Below, piece after piece: positions 53,136-61,735 of a DNA stretch of 64,000 nt. Source of the stretch: CAIOYC01 sp965277345 (GTDB lineage Bacteria; Pseudomonadota; Alphaproteobacteria; Caulobacterales; Caulobacteraceae); the NCBI GenBank assembly GCA_965277345.1, contig CBDICI010000004.1, forward strand, positions 868,001-932,000, given 5' to 3'. Each line of letters starts with the position of its first letter. The stretch's first letter is position 1. Both the position numbers and the translations under genes were made by a program. The notes beneath the pieces were generated by a model. It had not been told where the DNA came from. It saw only the letters and a list, made by a program, of their open reading frames with translations, and did no database searches.

Positions 53136-55972
53136 CGCGCCGTGGACGCCCTCGCCCGTTGCAGGCGGCGGCGCGGCGGCTCGGCCTCGCCGTCTTCCAA
53201 GACCTCGGTCAGGGCCTGCTTCAGGTCGAAAAGCGCGCGCGCGCCGGTAAGCTTGTCCTGCCCGCGCGTGACATAGAAGGCGTCCACCGCCCGCTCGCCA
53301 TAGCCGTCGATGTGGGCGGAAAGCAGTTGCAGGTCGCGGGCCGCCAGCGTGCGCGCCAGGGCTTCGAGCAGGCCCGGCCGATCCGGACCCGACACCTCGA
53401 TCACCGTCGCGGTCTCCGACGCCTCGTTGTCGATCGACACCACCGCCGGAACGGCGAAGGCGGCGGTGCGGCCGGGATCGAGCGGACGGCGCGCCTCTCC
53501 CGCCATGGCCTCGCCCCGCGCCGCGCCTTCCAGGGTCTCGGTCAGCCGCATCAGGGTGCGCGGGTTCTCCTGTCCGAACGGTCCACCGGCCGCGGCCTGC
53601 AGCTGAAACACGTCCAGCGCCTGGCCGGCGGAGGAGGTATAGACCCGCGCCCCCACCACATTGGCCCCGGCGGCGGCGAAACAGCCGGCCAGATCGGCGA
53701 ACAGGCCCTTGCGGTCGCGCGCCGCCACCGCGACCTCGGTCACGTTGTGGGTGGCCAGGATGCGGGCGGCGGCGGCGGCCCGGCGCGGCCCGGCGGACTG
53801 GCGGGCGAGCTGGTAGTGGGCGGCGTGCTCCTCCGGGGAGAAGGCGTTGAAATAGGCGTCCTCCATCTGGCGCGCCCAATCCTCGATCCATGGGTCGCTG
53901 GAGAAGCTTTCCGCGCACAGCCGTTCGCGCGCCTGGTCCGCGCTCGCCTTCTGGTCCTGGCGCAGCAGGACGGCGGGGTCGGAACCGCGTCCGCCCCGAA
54001 ACAGGGCCTCGGTGGAGCCGTAGAGGTCGCGCAGCAGCTGGCCCTTCCAGCCGTTCCAGACCCCGGGACCCACGGCGCGGATATCGGCCACGGTCAACAC
54101 CAATAGCAGCCGTAGGCGCTCCGGCGTCTCAACAACCTTCGCGAAGGCGGAGATGGTGCGCGGGTCGGAGATATCGCGCTTCTGCGCCACGTCCGACATG
54201 AGCAGGTGGTGCTCCACCAGCCAGCCGATCATCTCCACCCGCGCGGGCGCAAGGCCCATGCGCTCGCAGGCGGACCGGGCGGCCCGCGCCCCGGCCTTTT
54301 CCTGCCCGCCCTCGCCGCCCTTGCCGGTGTCGTGCAGCAGCATGGCCAGGAACAGCGCCTCATGGTCCTGGATCAGCGGGTAGATCTGGGTCGCCAGCGG
54401 GTGATCGCTCCCCAGCCTGCTCGCCGCGATATCGGCGATCACGCCCACGGCCCGCAGGGTATGCTCGTCCACCGTATAGGAGTGGTACATGTTGAACTGC
54501 ATCTGGGCGACGATGTGGGCGAACTCGGGAATGAAGCGGCCGAGCACGCCGGCCTCGTTCATCAGGCCGAGCGTCCGGTAGGGACTGCGGCCGCGCGCCA
54601 GGATATCCAGGAACGCCTCCACCGCCTCGGGATTGCGCCGGACCCTGGTGGTGATCAGGTGCAGACCCCGGCTCGCCTCAGCGAAGGCGTTCGGGTGCAG
54701 GTCGTGATCGCCCTTGTCCGCCAGGCGGAACAGGCGCAGCAGATTGACCGGATCGCGGGCGAACACCTCCGGTCCCTCCACGGTCAGCCGGCCGTTCTCG
54801 AGATGGAAGCCCTCGCCCAGCTTCTGCCGCCTGGGGCCGCCGATGCGGGGCAGGAAGCGGGAAATCCCTTGGGGCCGGCTCTTCGCCTCCTCCTCCTCCA
54901 GCTTGGCGCAGAAGGTGCGGGTGAGCGTACCCACCTGCCGCGCAATCAGGAAATAGTGGCGCATGAACCGCTCCACCGCCGGGGTCTCGCCGTGGGGGCT
55001 GTCGCCATAGCCCATGCGACGCGCGATTTCGGGCTGCAGGTCGAAGGACAGCCGCTCCTCCGCCCGGCCGGTGGCGAAGTGCAGATGCGCCCGCACCGCC
55101 CACAGGAAGTCGAAGGCGCGCAGGAAGGCCTTCAGCTCCCGCCCGGTGAACTCCTCCAGCCGCACCAGTTCGGTGGGCGTCTCCGACGGGTGGAGGTACT
55201 GGGCGATCCAGAACAGGGTGTTGAGGTCGCGCAGGCCCCCCTTGCCCTCCTTCACATTGGGTTCGACCATGTAGCGGGTGGAGCCGGCCTTGGCGTGGCG
55301 GTCGTCGCGCTCCTTCAGCTTGGCGGCGACGAAGGCGCTGGCGGCGCCGGATCCGGTCTGCACCTCCTTGACGAACCGCTTCTTGAGATCCTGGGCCAGG
55401 ACCCGGTCGCCAGTGAGGTGGCGAGCCTCCAAGAGGGCGGTGCGGATGGTGAAGTCCTCCCGCGACAGCTTCAGGCAATCCTCGACGGTGCGCGAGGCGT
55501 GACCGACCTTGAAGCCCAGGTCCCACAGGGCATAGAGCATATATTCGATCACGCTCTCGGTATGGGCGGTCTGCTTGTAGGGCCGCAGGAACAGCAGATC
55601 GACGTCGGAGAACGGCGCCAGCGCCCCGCGCCCGTAACCGCCCACCGCCATCAGGGCCAGCCGCTCGCCCTCCGTGGGGTTCCTGGCCCGGAACACGTGC
55701 ACGGTGGTGAAGTCGTAGAGGGCCGAGATCACCTCGTCGGCCACCTTGGCCAGGAGGCGCGCGGTCTCCACTCCGCCGCCGCCGCTCTCCAGCCGCTCCT
55801 TGGCGATCATCCGGCCACGGAACAGGGCGCCCTTGAGCAGCTCGAGCGCCCGGCGGCGTTGCTCCGCCTCGTTCCCCGCCGCGTCCAGCGCCGCCGCCGA
55901 CAGCTGCGCCCGCAGCCGCACCCCGTCGACGACATGTTCGATCCGGGTCGGACGCAGACGGGCGGCGGGCAT
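53132..55972 (-). CDS. glnD: Bifunctional [protein-PII] uridylyltransferase/uridylyl-removing enzyme
   Basis: A 946-residue nitrogen sensor. Order of domains is N-terminal nucleotidyltransferase (AVGGYGRGALAPFSDVDLLFL), GlnD-linker, HD domain (LHDTGKGGEGG; HHLLM), and two C-terminal ACT domains (near VAARDRKGLFADLAGCFAAAG and EVSGPDRPGLLEALARTLAARD). It uridylylates PII at low glutamine and deuridylylates it at high glutamine, so controlling NtrBC and GlnE. Length is on the long side of the family. It follows tumA by 49 bases on the same strand. Its stop codon TAA overlaps the purH stop TAG. Confidence 0.96.
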   Translation of the reverse strand: MPAARLRPTRIEHVVDGVRLRAQLSAAALDAAGNEAEQRRRALELLKGALFRGRMIAKERLESGGGGVETARLLAKVADEVISALYDFTTVHVFRARNPTEGERLALMAVGGYGRGALAPFSDVDLLFLRPYKQTAHTESVIEYMLYALWDLGFKVGHASRTVEDCLKLSREDFTIRTALLEARHLTGDRVLAQDLKKRFVKEVQTGSGAASAFVAAKLKERDDRHAKAGSTRYMVEPNVKEGKGGLRDLNTLFWIAQYLHPSETPTELVRLEEFTGRELKAFLRAFDFLWAVRAHLHFATGRAEERLSFDLQPEIARRMGYGDSPHGETPAVERFMRHYFLIARQVGTLTRTFCAKLEEEEAKSRPQGISRFLPRIGGPRRQKLGEGFHLENGRLTVEGPEVFARDPVNLLRLFRLADKGDHDLHPNAFAEASRGLHLITTRVRRNPEAVEAFLDILARGRSPYRTLGLMNEAGVLGRFIPEFAHIVAQMQFNMYHSYTVDEHTLRAVGVIADIAASRLGSDHPLATQIYPLIQDHEALFLAMLLHDTGKGGEGGQEKAGARAARSACERMGLAPARVEMIGWLVEHHLLMSDVAQKRDISDPRTISAFAKVVETPERLRLLLVLTVADIRAVGPGVWNGWKGQLLRDLYGSTEALFRGGRGSDPAVLLRQDQKASADQARERLCAESFSSDPWIEDWARQMEDAYFNAFSPEEHAAHYQLARQSAGPRRAAAAARILATHNVTEVAVAARDRKGLFADLAGCFAAAGANVVGARVYTSSAGQALDVFQLQAAAGGPFGQENPRTLMRLTETLEGAARGEAMAGEARRPLDPGRTAAFAVPAVVSIDNEASETATVIEVSGPDRPGLLEALARTLAARDLQLLSAHIDGYGERAVDAFYVTRGQDKLTGARALFDLKQALTEVLEDGEAEPPRRRLQRARASTAR

Positions 55973-56021
55973 GGCGTGGAAGGTAGGGCGCAGTCGTTAG
56001 CGCGGCAATCGAAGACCGGCC

Positions 56022-56375
56022 CTACATCGCGATGGTCGTCTGGATTTCGTCGTAGGGTGCGGTGAGTGCCGAGCGGGCGGAGTCACGCGCGATCAGCCCG
56101 ACCTGCGTCAGAGCTTCCACATCCTCGTGCACCCGCTTGTAATCTCGCCCCAGCGCCCGGGCCAGGCCAGCGATGCTGGCGCAGGGCTGAGCATGGACAC
56201 GCCGCAGCAACTCCAGCCGCTTGGGCGTCAAGACGCGCGCCAGGGTCTCGAAGCTATCGAACGACAGATGATGCTCCGCCGCGCCCGCCCCGCCGTCCGC
56301 CCTATTCCAGACGGCGGCAAAGCGTTGGCCCATGGCCTCCAACGGCTCGCCCACATGAATCTTCAGATCGCTCAT
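56022..56375 (-). CDS. TumA-type antitoxin / HVO_A0114 family helix-turn-helix protein
   Basis: A 117-residue protein with a winged helix-turn-helix (LTPKRLELLRRVHAQPCASIAGLARALGRDYKRVHEDVEAL), typical of the HVO_A0114/MarR-like DNA-binding proteins annotated as partners of TumE toxins. Its start overlaps the stop of the toxin gene by four bases. In the usual TA picture it neutralises TumE and represses the promoter upstream of the toxin gene. The order toxin-then-antitoxin is reversed compared with classical type II loci, but normal for this family. Named by homology of pattern, so moderately sure. Confidence 0.78.
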   Translation of the reverse strand: MSDLKIHVGEPLEAMGQRFAAVWNRADGGAGAAEHHLSFDSFETLARVLTPKRLELLRRVHAQPCASIAGLARALGRDYKRVHEDVEALTQVGLIARDSARSALTAPYDEIQTTIAM

Positions 56376-56659
56376 CCGGGTCCTCTCGCCTTGCGCACTT
56401 CATCGAAGAAGTCGGCGACAAGCTGTTCGACGCTGATGAAGAGATAGGCGCTCTCTTCGCCGCGCACATGCTTGTGGTCGCCCTTTCCCCGCTCGTTGTC
56501 GAAGCCGACGATCCGCGATCCGGCCCTTCCGTAGAACAGGCTGTATTTCAGTCGATGACGACTTGGCGGGACAGCCTCAGGCAGGCGCCAGATCGTCATC
56601 TCAATGATGTCGCCGTTCGCCGAGATCCGCTTTTCATGGAACGACAGGATTGCGGCCAT
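56372..56659 (-). CDS. TumE-family toxin
   Basis: A 95-residue protein recognised by the family pattern A-I-L-S-F-H-E-K-R, then G-D-I-I-E-M-T-I-W-R-L-P, H-R-L-K-Y-S-L-F-Y-G-R-A-G-x-R-I-V-G-F-D-N-E-R-G-K-G-D-H-K-H, and a C-terminal F-I-S-V-E-Q-L-V-A-D-F-F-D-E-V. The core G-x-D-N-E-R-G-K-G-D-H-K-H is a histidine/charge-rich block that is likely the active site. The biochemical target is not known to me. The promoter at 56667-56695 would start transcription almost at the ATG, so its mRNA may have little or no leader. The antitoxin is translated from the same mRNA. Confidence 0.8.
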   Translation of the reverse strand: MAAILSFHEKRISANGDIIEMTIWRLPEAVPPSRHRLKYSLFYGRAGSRIVGFDNERGKGDHKHVRGEESAYLFISVEQLVADFFDEVRKARGPG

Positions 56660-56695
56660 ATGGCGCTATATGCCATAGACCATGCTGCGCCTCAA
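56659..56695 (-). promoter_or_regulatory. Toxin-antitoxin promoter with overlapping operator dyad
   Basis: On the minus strand: -35 TTGAGG (56695-56690), 17-base spacer, -10 CATATA (56672-56667), giving a start point near 56660, next to the ATG at 56659. The dyad TATGGC (56659-56664) with GCCATA (56672-56677), spacer seven, overlaps the -10 and the start codon. A repressor bound there would block transcription, consistent with autoregulation by TumA. Confidence 0.55.
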
Positions 56696-56705
56696 GTTAG
56701 GGGCG

Positions 56706-56996
56706 CTAAGCGTCGCCGCCGAGGTTGAGGCGCTCGCGGAGTTCCTTGCCGGACTTGAAAAAGGGCACCGCCTTGGCGCGAACCGAGACGCTCTCGCCGG
56801 TGCGCGGGTTGCGGCCGGCGCGGGCGGGGCGCGCGCGGACGGAGAAGGCGCCGAAGCCGCGCAACTCCACCCGTCCGCCCTGCACCAGGGCGTCGGTCAT
56901 GCGGTCGAAGATCACGCCGACCACCCGCTCCACATCCTTCTGGGTCAGGTGCGGGTTTTCGTTCGCGAGTTTCGCGATCAATTCGGATTTTATCAT
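56706..56996 (-). CDS. ihfB: Integration host factor subunit beta
   Basis: A 96-residue HU/IHF-family DNA-bending protein. The signature is in the segment G-R-V-E-L-R-G-F-G-A-F-S-V-R-x-R-x-A-R-x-G-R-N-P-R-T-G, with the intercalating Pro in R-N-P. The N-terminus MIKSELIAKLANENPHLTQKDVERVV is typical of IhfB (beta). IHF bends DNA for recombination, sigma-54 activation and flagellar genes. ATG 56996 is chosen since the upstream in-frame extension is not conserved. It lies downstream of rpsA, the standard order cmk-rpsA-ihfB. Confidence 0.94.
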   Translation of the reverse strand: MIKSELIAKLANENPHLTQKDVERVVGVIFDRMTDALVQGGRVELRGFGAFSVRARPARAGRNPRTGESVSVRAKAVPFFKSGKELRERLNLGGDA

Positions 56997-57116
56997 CAGG
57001 CCCCGGCCCTCGCTGCACCTTGACCTATGAGCGAAGGTTTCAACGCGATCAAGGGGTTGGCGCCCGCTGCGACATCCCGGACGGTGGATTGCGCGCCGTT
57101 TTGCCTCCGCCGCCAT

Positions 57117-57144
57117 GAAAAAGGGCGGCCCTTGCGGACCGCCC
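57117..57144 (-). terminator. Rho-independent terminator of rpsA
   Basis: On the minus strand GGCGGTCC (57143-57136), loop GCAA (a GNRA tetraloop), GGGCCGCC (57131-57124), with one G-U pair and an outer G-C pair, followed by CTTTTTC (57123-57117). It begins 29 bases after the rpsA stop and separates rpsA from ihfB, which then needs its own promoter or read-through. Confidence 0.85.
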
Positions 57145-57173
57145 CCTCCTCGTCCGGTCGGGTTCGGAGCGGC

Positions 57174-58880
57174 CTATTCGCCGGTCTTGGCCTTTTCGCG
57201 CAGCGCCGCGCCCAAGATATCGCCGAGCGAGGCGCCCGAGTCGGACGAGCCGAACTTCTCGATGGCTTCCTTGTCCTCGGCCATCTGCAGCGCCTTGACC
57301 GACAGCGACACGCGGCGGGCCGCCTTGTCGATGTTGGTGATCTGCGCATCCATGCGGTCGCCGACGCCAAAGCGGTCGGGGTTCTGCTCGCCGCGGTCGC
57401 GCGACAGGTCCGCCTTGCGGATGAAGGCGGTCATGGGCGCTTCGTCCTCGCCGAACTTCACTTCCAGGCCGCCGGAGGTCACCTCGATCACGGTGACGGT
57501 GACGGTCTGGCCCTTGCGGTAGCTGTCGCCCTCCATCGGGTCGCCGCCGAGCTGCTTGATGCCGAGCGAGATGCGCTCCTTCTCGATATCCACATCGAGC
57601 ACCTTGGCCTTGACCATGTCGCCCTTGTTGTACCTGGCCATGGCCTCTTCGCCGGGCACGGCCCAGTCGATGTCGCTGAGGTGCACCATGCCGTCGATAT
57701 CGTCGTCCAGACCGATGAACAGGCCGAACTCGGTGGTGTTCTTGACCTCGCCCTCCACGGTCGAACCGATGGGGTGGTTCTTGACGAAAGCGTCCCAGGG
57801 ATTGTCCTGCGCCTGCTTGAGGCCCAGCGACACGCGGCGCTTGGAGCTGTCCACATCCAGCACCACCACGTCCACTTCCTGCGAGGTGGAGACGATCTTG
57901 CCGGGGTGGGCGTTCTTCTTGGTCCAGGACATTTCCGAGACGTGCACCAGGCCCTCGACCCCGGCTTCCAGCTCAACGAAGGCGCCGTAGTCGGTGATGT
58001 TGGTGATGCGGCCGGTGAAGCGCGCGCCCACGGGGTACTTGGTCTCCACATTGTCCCATGGATCGGACTGCAACTGCTTCATGCCGAGCGAGATACGCTG
58101 GGTGTCCGGATTGATCTTGATGATCTGCACCTTCACCGTATCGCCCACCGCCAGCACCTGCGAGGGGTGGTTGACTCGCTTCCAGCTCATGTCGGTCACG
58201 TGCAGCAGGCCGTCGATGCCGCCGAGGTCCACGAACGCGCCGTAGTCGGTGATGTTCTTGACCACGCCTTCGCGGATTTCACCCTCTTGCAGCTGACCGA
58301 CCAGTTCGGTGCGCTGTTCGGCGCGGGCTTCTTCCAGAATGGCCCGGCGCGAGACGACGATGTTGCCGCGTGGGCGGTCCATCTTCAGGATGGCGAAGGG
58401 CTGCTCCTTGCCCATCAGCGGGCCCACGTCGCGCACGGGGCGGATATCCACCTGCGAGCCCGGCAGGAAGGCCGAGGCGCCGCCGAGATCGACGGTGAAG
58501 CCGCCCTTCACCCGGCCGACGATGGCGCCCATCACCGGCTGGCCGTCGGCGAACACCACTTCCAGGCGCGTCCAGGCCTCCTCGCGCTTGGCCTTCTCGC
58601 GGCTGATCACCGCCTCGCCGAGCGCGTTCTCGATCCGTTCGAGATAGACCTCCACCGTATCGCCCACCACCGGCAGCGGCCGGTCGGGGGTGGCGAATTC
58701 CTTGATCGGGATGCGGCCCTCGGTCTTCAGGCCCACGTCGATGATGACGATGTCCTTCTCGATCGCGGCCACCCGTCCCTTCACCACGGAGCCCTCGATC
58801 ATGTCGCGGCTGCTGAGGCTTTCCTCGAGGAGCGACGCAAAGTCGTCGCGGGTGGGGTTCATGCTCATGTCGTCGGCCAT
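57174..58880 (-). CDS. rpsA: 30S ribosomal protein S1
   Basis: A 568-residue protein with six S1 (OB-fold) RNA-binding repeats. Repeats 3-6 are the most regular, each having G-x-V-x-x-I-T-D-Y-G-A-F-V-x-L-x-G-x-x-G-L-x-H-x-S-x-x-S-W patterns (e.g. ITDYGAFVDLGGIDGLLHVTDM). N-terminal repeats bind the ribosome. It delivers mRNA to the 30S subunit. ATG 58880 (MADDMSMNPTRDD) has SD GGAG five bases upstream. It is followed by a strong terminator and then ihfB. The 146-base gap to cmk may contain a promoter. Confidence 0.97.
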   Translation of the reverse strand: MADDMSMNPTRDDFASLLEESLSSRDMIEGSVVKGRVAAIEKDIVIIDVGLKTEGRIPIKEFATPDRPLPVVGDTVEVYLERIENALGEAVISREKAKREEAWTRLEVVFADGQPVMGAIVGRVKGGFTVDLGGASAFLPGSQVDIRPVRDVGPLMGKEQPFAILKMDRPRGNIVVSRRAILEEARAEQRTELVGQLQEGEIREGVVKNITDYGAFVDLGGIDGLLHVTDMSWKRVNHPSQVLAVGDTVKVQIIKINPDTQRISLGMKQLQSDPWDNVETKYPVGARFTGRITNITDYGAFVELEAGVEGLVHVSEMSWTKKNAHPGKIVSTSQEVDVVVLDVDSSKRRVSLGLKQAQDNPWDAFVKNHPIGSTVEGEVKNTTEFGLFIGLDDDIDGMVHLSDIDWAVPGEEAMARYNKGDMVKAKVLDVDIEKERISLGIKQLGGDPMEGDSYRKGQTVTVTVIEVTSGGLEVKFGEDEAPMTAFIRKADLSRDRGEQNPDRFGVGDRMDAQITNIDKAARRVSLSVKALQMAEDKEAIEKFGSSDSGASLGDILGAALREKAKTGE

Positions 58881-59026
58881 AAAGGCTCCTAAGTCGCGGC
58901 CGAGGCGCACCTCGGCGGTCAGGGGGTTGATGTGAGAGCGCGCGTGAACGCCATCGTTCGGCGTATCGGACGCATATTCGGCGGGGGCGGCCTCGTCCGG
59001 AGCGGCGGGTTTGGATTGGCCGCTGC

Positions 59027-59695
59027 TCAGCCGGTTAGGGCCTCCCAGCGGCGACGCGCCTGCTCGACGTGGTGGAAAGCCTCATCGAAGGCGGCTTCTA
59101 TAGCCATTTCGGTGGTGTCGAGCAAGATGGCGTCTGGGGCGCGGGCCAGGGGCGCGTCGGCCCGGCCACTGTCGCGCGCGTCGCGGCGGAGGAGGTCGTC
59201 CAGGGTTTGCGCTTCGGTGCGGGTCTCTCCCCGCGCCGAGGTCTGGCGCCAGCGCCGCCGGGCGCGGACCTCGGGCCGGGCGTCGATATAGAGTTTGGCC
59301 GGCGCGCGGGGGGCGATCACGGTGCCGATGTCCCGTCCATCCAACACGGCGCCGCCCGGCTGCGCGGCGAAGTTCTGCTGTAGTGTCAGGAGCGCCGCCC
59401 GCACCGGCGCCAGGGCGGCGACGCGGCTGGCCGCCTCCCCCGCCTCGGCCGAGGTCAGGGCGGCGTCGGCAAGGCTGGCGAGGTCGAGCCGCGCCGCCAG
59501 GATCGCCGCACGCTCCGCATCCGCCAGATCGGCGCCCGCGCGCAGCATGGCGACGCCGACGCCGCGATAGAGCAGGCCGGTGTCCAGATGCGGCAGGCCG
59601 TATTGCGCGGCGAGCCGACCGGCGATGGTCCCCTTTCCGGAGGCGGCCGTGCCGTCCACGGCGATCACAAACGGAGGCTTTGCCGGGCGGCCCAT
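59027..59695 (-). CDS. cmk: Cytidylate kinase
   Basis: A 222-residue (d)CMP kinase. P-loop is DGTAASGKGTIA near residue 12-23; D-T-G-L-L-Y-R-G-V marks the nucleotide-binding region and LDGRDIGTVIAP is the second signature (G-R-D-I-G-T). The LID has basic residues R-R-R-W-R-Q-T. ATG 59695 starts M-G-R-P-A-K-P-P-F-V-I-A-V-D-G. In many alphaproteobacteria aroA comes just before cmk; here the upstream neighbour is the divergent FYDLN protein, 79 bases away. Confidence 0.95.
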   Translation of the reverse strand: MGRPAKPPFVIAVDGTAASGKGTIAGRLAAQYGLPHLDTGLLYRGVGVAMLRAGADLADAERAAILAARLDLASLADAALTSAEAGEAASRVAALAPVRAALLTLQQNFAAQPGGAVLDGRDIGTVIAPRAPAKLYIDARPEVRARRRWRQTSARGETRTEAQTLDDLLRRDARDSGRADAPLARAPDAILLDTTEMAIEAAFDEAFHHVEQARRRWEALTG

Positions 59696-59774
59696 CCGGC
59701 GGGCTTTGACACCTCGGTTTCCCCGTGGCAAGGGACCGGCCAAATCCCCCTTCCGTGAAACCAAAGGCTTCCCG

Positions 59775-60245
59775 TTGGCTAACCCCGAACTGGGCGCAAA
59801 GCAGATTTGCCCCACCTGCCAAAGCAAGTTCTACGATCTGGGCAAGCGCCCGGCCCACTGCCCCAAGTGCGGGACCGACTTCGACCCTGAGGAGGCGCTG
59901 CGCTCGCGCCGCACCCGCACCCGCGGCGCCACCCCCGACTACGACCGCGACGAGGCCGAGGAGAAGGTCAAGGAAGCCGAGACCGAGGACGCGGACGGCC
60001 TCGAGGAAGAGGCGGACGACACTCCCGAACTCGACCAGGCCGTCGAGGCCGATCCGGTCGAGGCGGACGACGCCGAGGAGGACCCCGGCGCCCCCGCCCC
60101 CGCCGAACCCGATCTCGGGGTCGGTATCGAGGAGGAGGATCTGGAGGACGAGGCGGACGACGTGCCCTTCCTCGAGGATGAGGACGAGGACGACTTCGCC
60201 GAGGACGATATCGAGGGCCTGCCGGGAGAGGACGAGGAGCACTGA
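59775..60245 (+). CDS. FYDLN-domain zinc/acidic protein (TIGR02300 family)
   Basis: A 156-residue protein starting at TTG 59775 (family consensus MANPELG); AAAGG lies seven bases upstream. The N-terminal 40 residues contain two zinc C-x2-C pairs (I-C-P-T-C, H-C-P-K-C) around the family motif F-Y-D-L. The rest is extremely acidic (more than half Asp/Glu), ending DDFAEDDIEGLPGEDEEH. The family is restricted to alphaproteobacteria and has no known role; its zinc ribbon suggests binding of nucleic acid or protein. It is adjacent to tRNA-Ala, a common arrangement in this group. Confidence 0.88.
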   Translation: MANPELGAKQICPTCQSKFYDLGKRPAHCPKCGTDFDPEEALRSRRTRTRGATPDYDRDEAEEKVKEAETEDADGLEEEADDTPELDQAVEADPVEADDAEEDPGAPAPAEPDLGVGIEEEDLEDEADDVPFLEDEDEDDFAEDDIEGLPGEDEEH

Positions 60246-60386
60246 TCGCCCTCGTCGGCCCGGTCGGGAAATCGGTGGCCGGATGGGCTTGATATCCTCC
60301 GGTCGCTGATCTAGAACCCGGCCCCTCGCGCCCAGAGCCCCTCACCAGAGGTTCTGAACCACCGCGCGACCCTACCCGGGACCCAT

Positions 60387-60462
60387 GGGGCTATAGCTCA
60401 GCTGGTAGAGCGCTTGAATGGCATTCAAGAGGTCAGCGGTTCGACTCCGCTTAGCTCCACCA
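60387..60462 (+). tRNA. tRNA-Ala (anticodon GGC)
   Basis: 76 bases including the encoded CCA. Acceptor GGGGCTA (60387-60393) pairs with TAGCTCC (60452-60458), giving the G3-U70 wobble that is the identity mark of alanine tRNA. D arm, anticodon stem CTTGA/TCAAG with loop ATGGCAT (anticodon GGC), and T arm AGCGGTTCGACTCCGCT are regular. Confidence 0.97.
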
Positions 60463-60488
60463 CCCCTTTCCAGGTCGCGACCGCGGCG

Positions 60489-61691
60489 TCAGGCCACCTG
60501 GCCGGCGCACCAGCCGGACGCCCAGGCCCACTGGAAATTATAGCCGCCGAGCCAGCCGGTGACGTCGACCGCTTCGCCGATGAAGTAGAGGCCGGGGACG
60601 GCCTTCGCCATGAGCGTGCGCTGGTCCAGCGCCGCCGTATCGACGCCGCCGAGGGTGACCTCCGCAGTGCGATAGCCCTCCGTGCCCACGGGCTTGACCC
60701 GCCAGCGATTCACCGCCTCGCCCAGCGCCCGCAGCTTGGTGTCGGAGACGTCGGCGATGGGGCCGTCCAGTCCCTGCGCCTGGACCCAATGCTCCGCCAG
60801 CCGTCTGGGCACAAGGTCGGCCAGGGCCGTAGCCGCGCCTCGGCGTCCGTTGGCGGATCGGGCGGCCCTCAGGCAGGCGAACACATCCGCCCCCGGCGCC
60901 ATATTGATCGCCACTTCCCCGCCTTCCCGCCAGTAGGACGAGATTTGCAGGATCGCCGGCCCGGACAGGCCGCGATGGGTGAACAGCATGGCTTCGTCGA
61001 AGGCGGACCCGGCGCTGGCCACACAAGCGTCCACCGCCACACCGGCCAAGGGCTTGAGCCGCTCCAGAAGGCCAATCTCGAAGGTCAGCGGCACGAGCGC
61101 CGGGCGCGTCTCGACCACAGCGACCCCGAACTGGCGGGCCACATCATAGGCATAGCCCGTGGCGCCCATCTTGGGGATCGACTTGCCGCCGGTGGCGATC
61201 ACCAGCGCGGCGCAGGTCACCGCGCGGGTGCTGAAGGCCAGTTCGAACCGCGCCTCCACCCGTTCCAGGCGCGAGACCGGATGGCTGAGGTGGAGCTCCA
61301 CCCCCGCCTCGCGCATCTCGCCGGTCAGCATGTGGACGATCTGGTTGGCCGAACCGTCGCAGAACAGCTGGCCGAGGGTCTTCTCGTGCCAGGCGATGCC
61401 GTGGCGATCCACGCGGGCGATGAAGTCCTGCGCGGTGAAGCGGCGCAGCGCCGACAGGGCGAAGCGCGGGTTGCGCGAGAGGAAGCGCTCGGCCCGCTCG
61501 GCCTCCAGATTGGTGAAGTTGCAGCGCCCGCCGCCGGAGATGCGGATCTTCTCCCCCGGGGCTGCGGCGTGGTCGAGCACCAGCACGCGCCGGCCGCGCC
61601 GGCCCGCCTCGATGGCGCACATCATTCCCGCGGCGCCGGCGCCGATCACCACCACGTCGAAGGTCTCGAGCTTGCGCGCGGGCTGGGCCAT
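60489..61691 (-). CDS. HI0933/YhiN family NAD(P)/FAD-dependent oxidoreductase
   Basis: A 400-residue flavoprotein. N-terminal FAD-binding motif is VVVIGAGAAGMMCAIEAGRRG (G-x-G-x-x-G), followed by the family signature K-I-R-I-S-G-G-G-R-C-N-F-T-N. C-terminal has Y-F-I-G-E-A-V-D-V-T-G-W-L-G-G-Y-N-F-Q-W-A-W-A-S-G, another hallmark. Substrate unknown. ATG 61691. It is convergent with the tRNA gene at its 3' side and divergent from the rluF-like gene. Confidence 0.93.
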   Translation of the reverse strand: MAQPARKLETFDVVVIGAGAAGMMCAIEAGRRGRRVLVLDHAAAPGEKIRISGGGRCNFTNLEAERAERFLSRNPRFALSALRRFTAQDFIARVDRHGIAWHEKTLGQLFCDGSANQIVHMLTGEMREAGVELHLSHPVSRLERVEARFELAFSTRAVTCAALVIATGGKSIPKMGATGYAYDVARQFGVAVVETRPALVPLTFEIGLLERLKPLAGVAVDACVASAGSAFDEAMLFTHRGLSGPAILQISSYWREGGEVAINMAPGADVFACLRAARSANGRRGAATALADLVPRRLAEHWVQAQGLDGPIADVSDTKLRALGEAVNRWRVKPVGTEGYRTAEVTLGGVDTAALDQRTLMAKAVPGLYFIGEAVDVTGWLGGYNFQWAWASGWCAGQVA

Positions 61692-61735
61692 CGATCTGTC
61701 TTGCCGCCATTCCCCTTCAAAGCCTAGACACCCTG

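Noticed and set aside
54206..56065. Plus-strand open frame of about 620 codons opposite glnD
   Set aside because: Antisense to a complete GlnD with all domains; no independent evidence.
57027..58892. Plus-strand open frame of about 620 codons opposite rpsA
   Set aside because: Shadow caused by the repetitive S1 domains on the minus strand.
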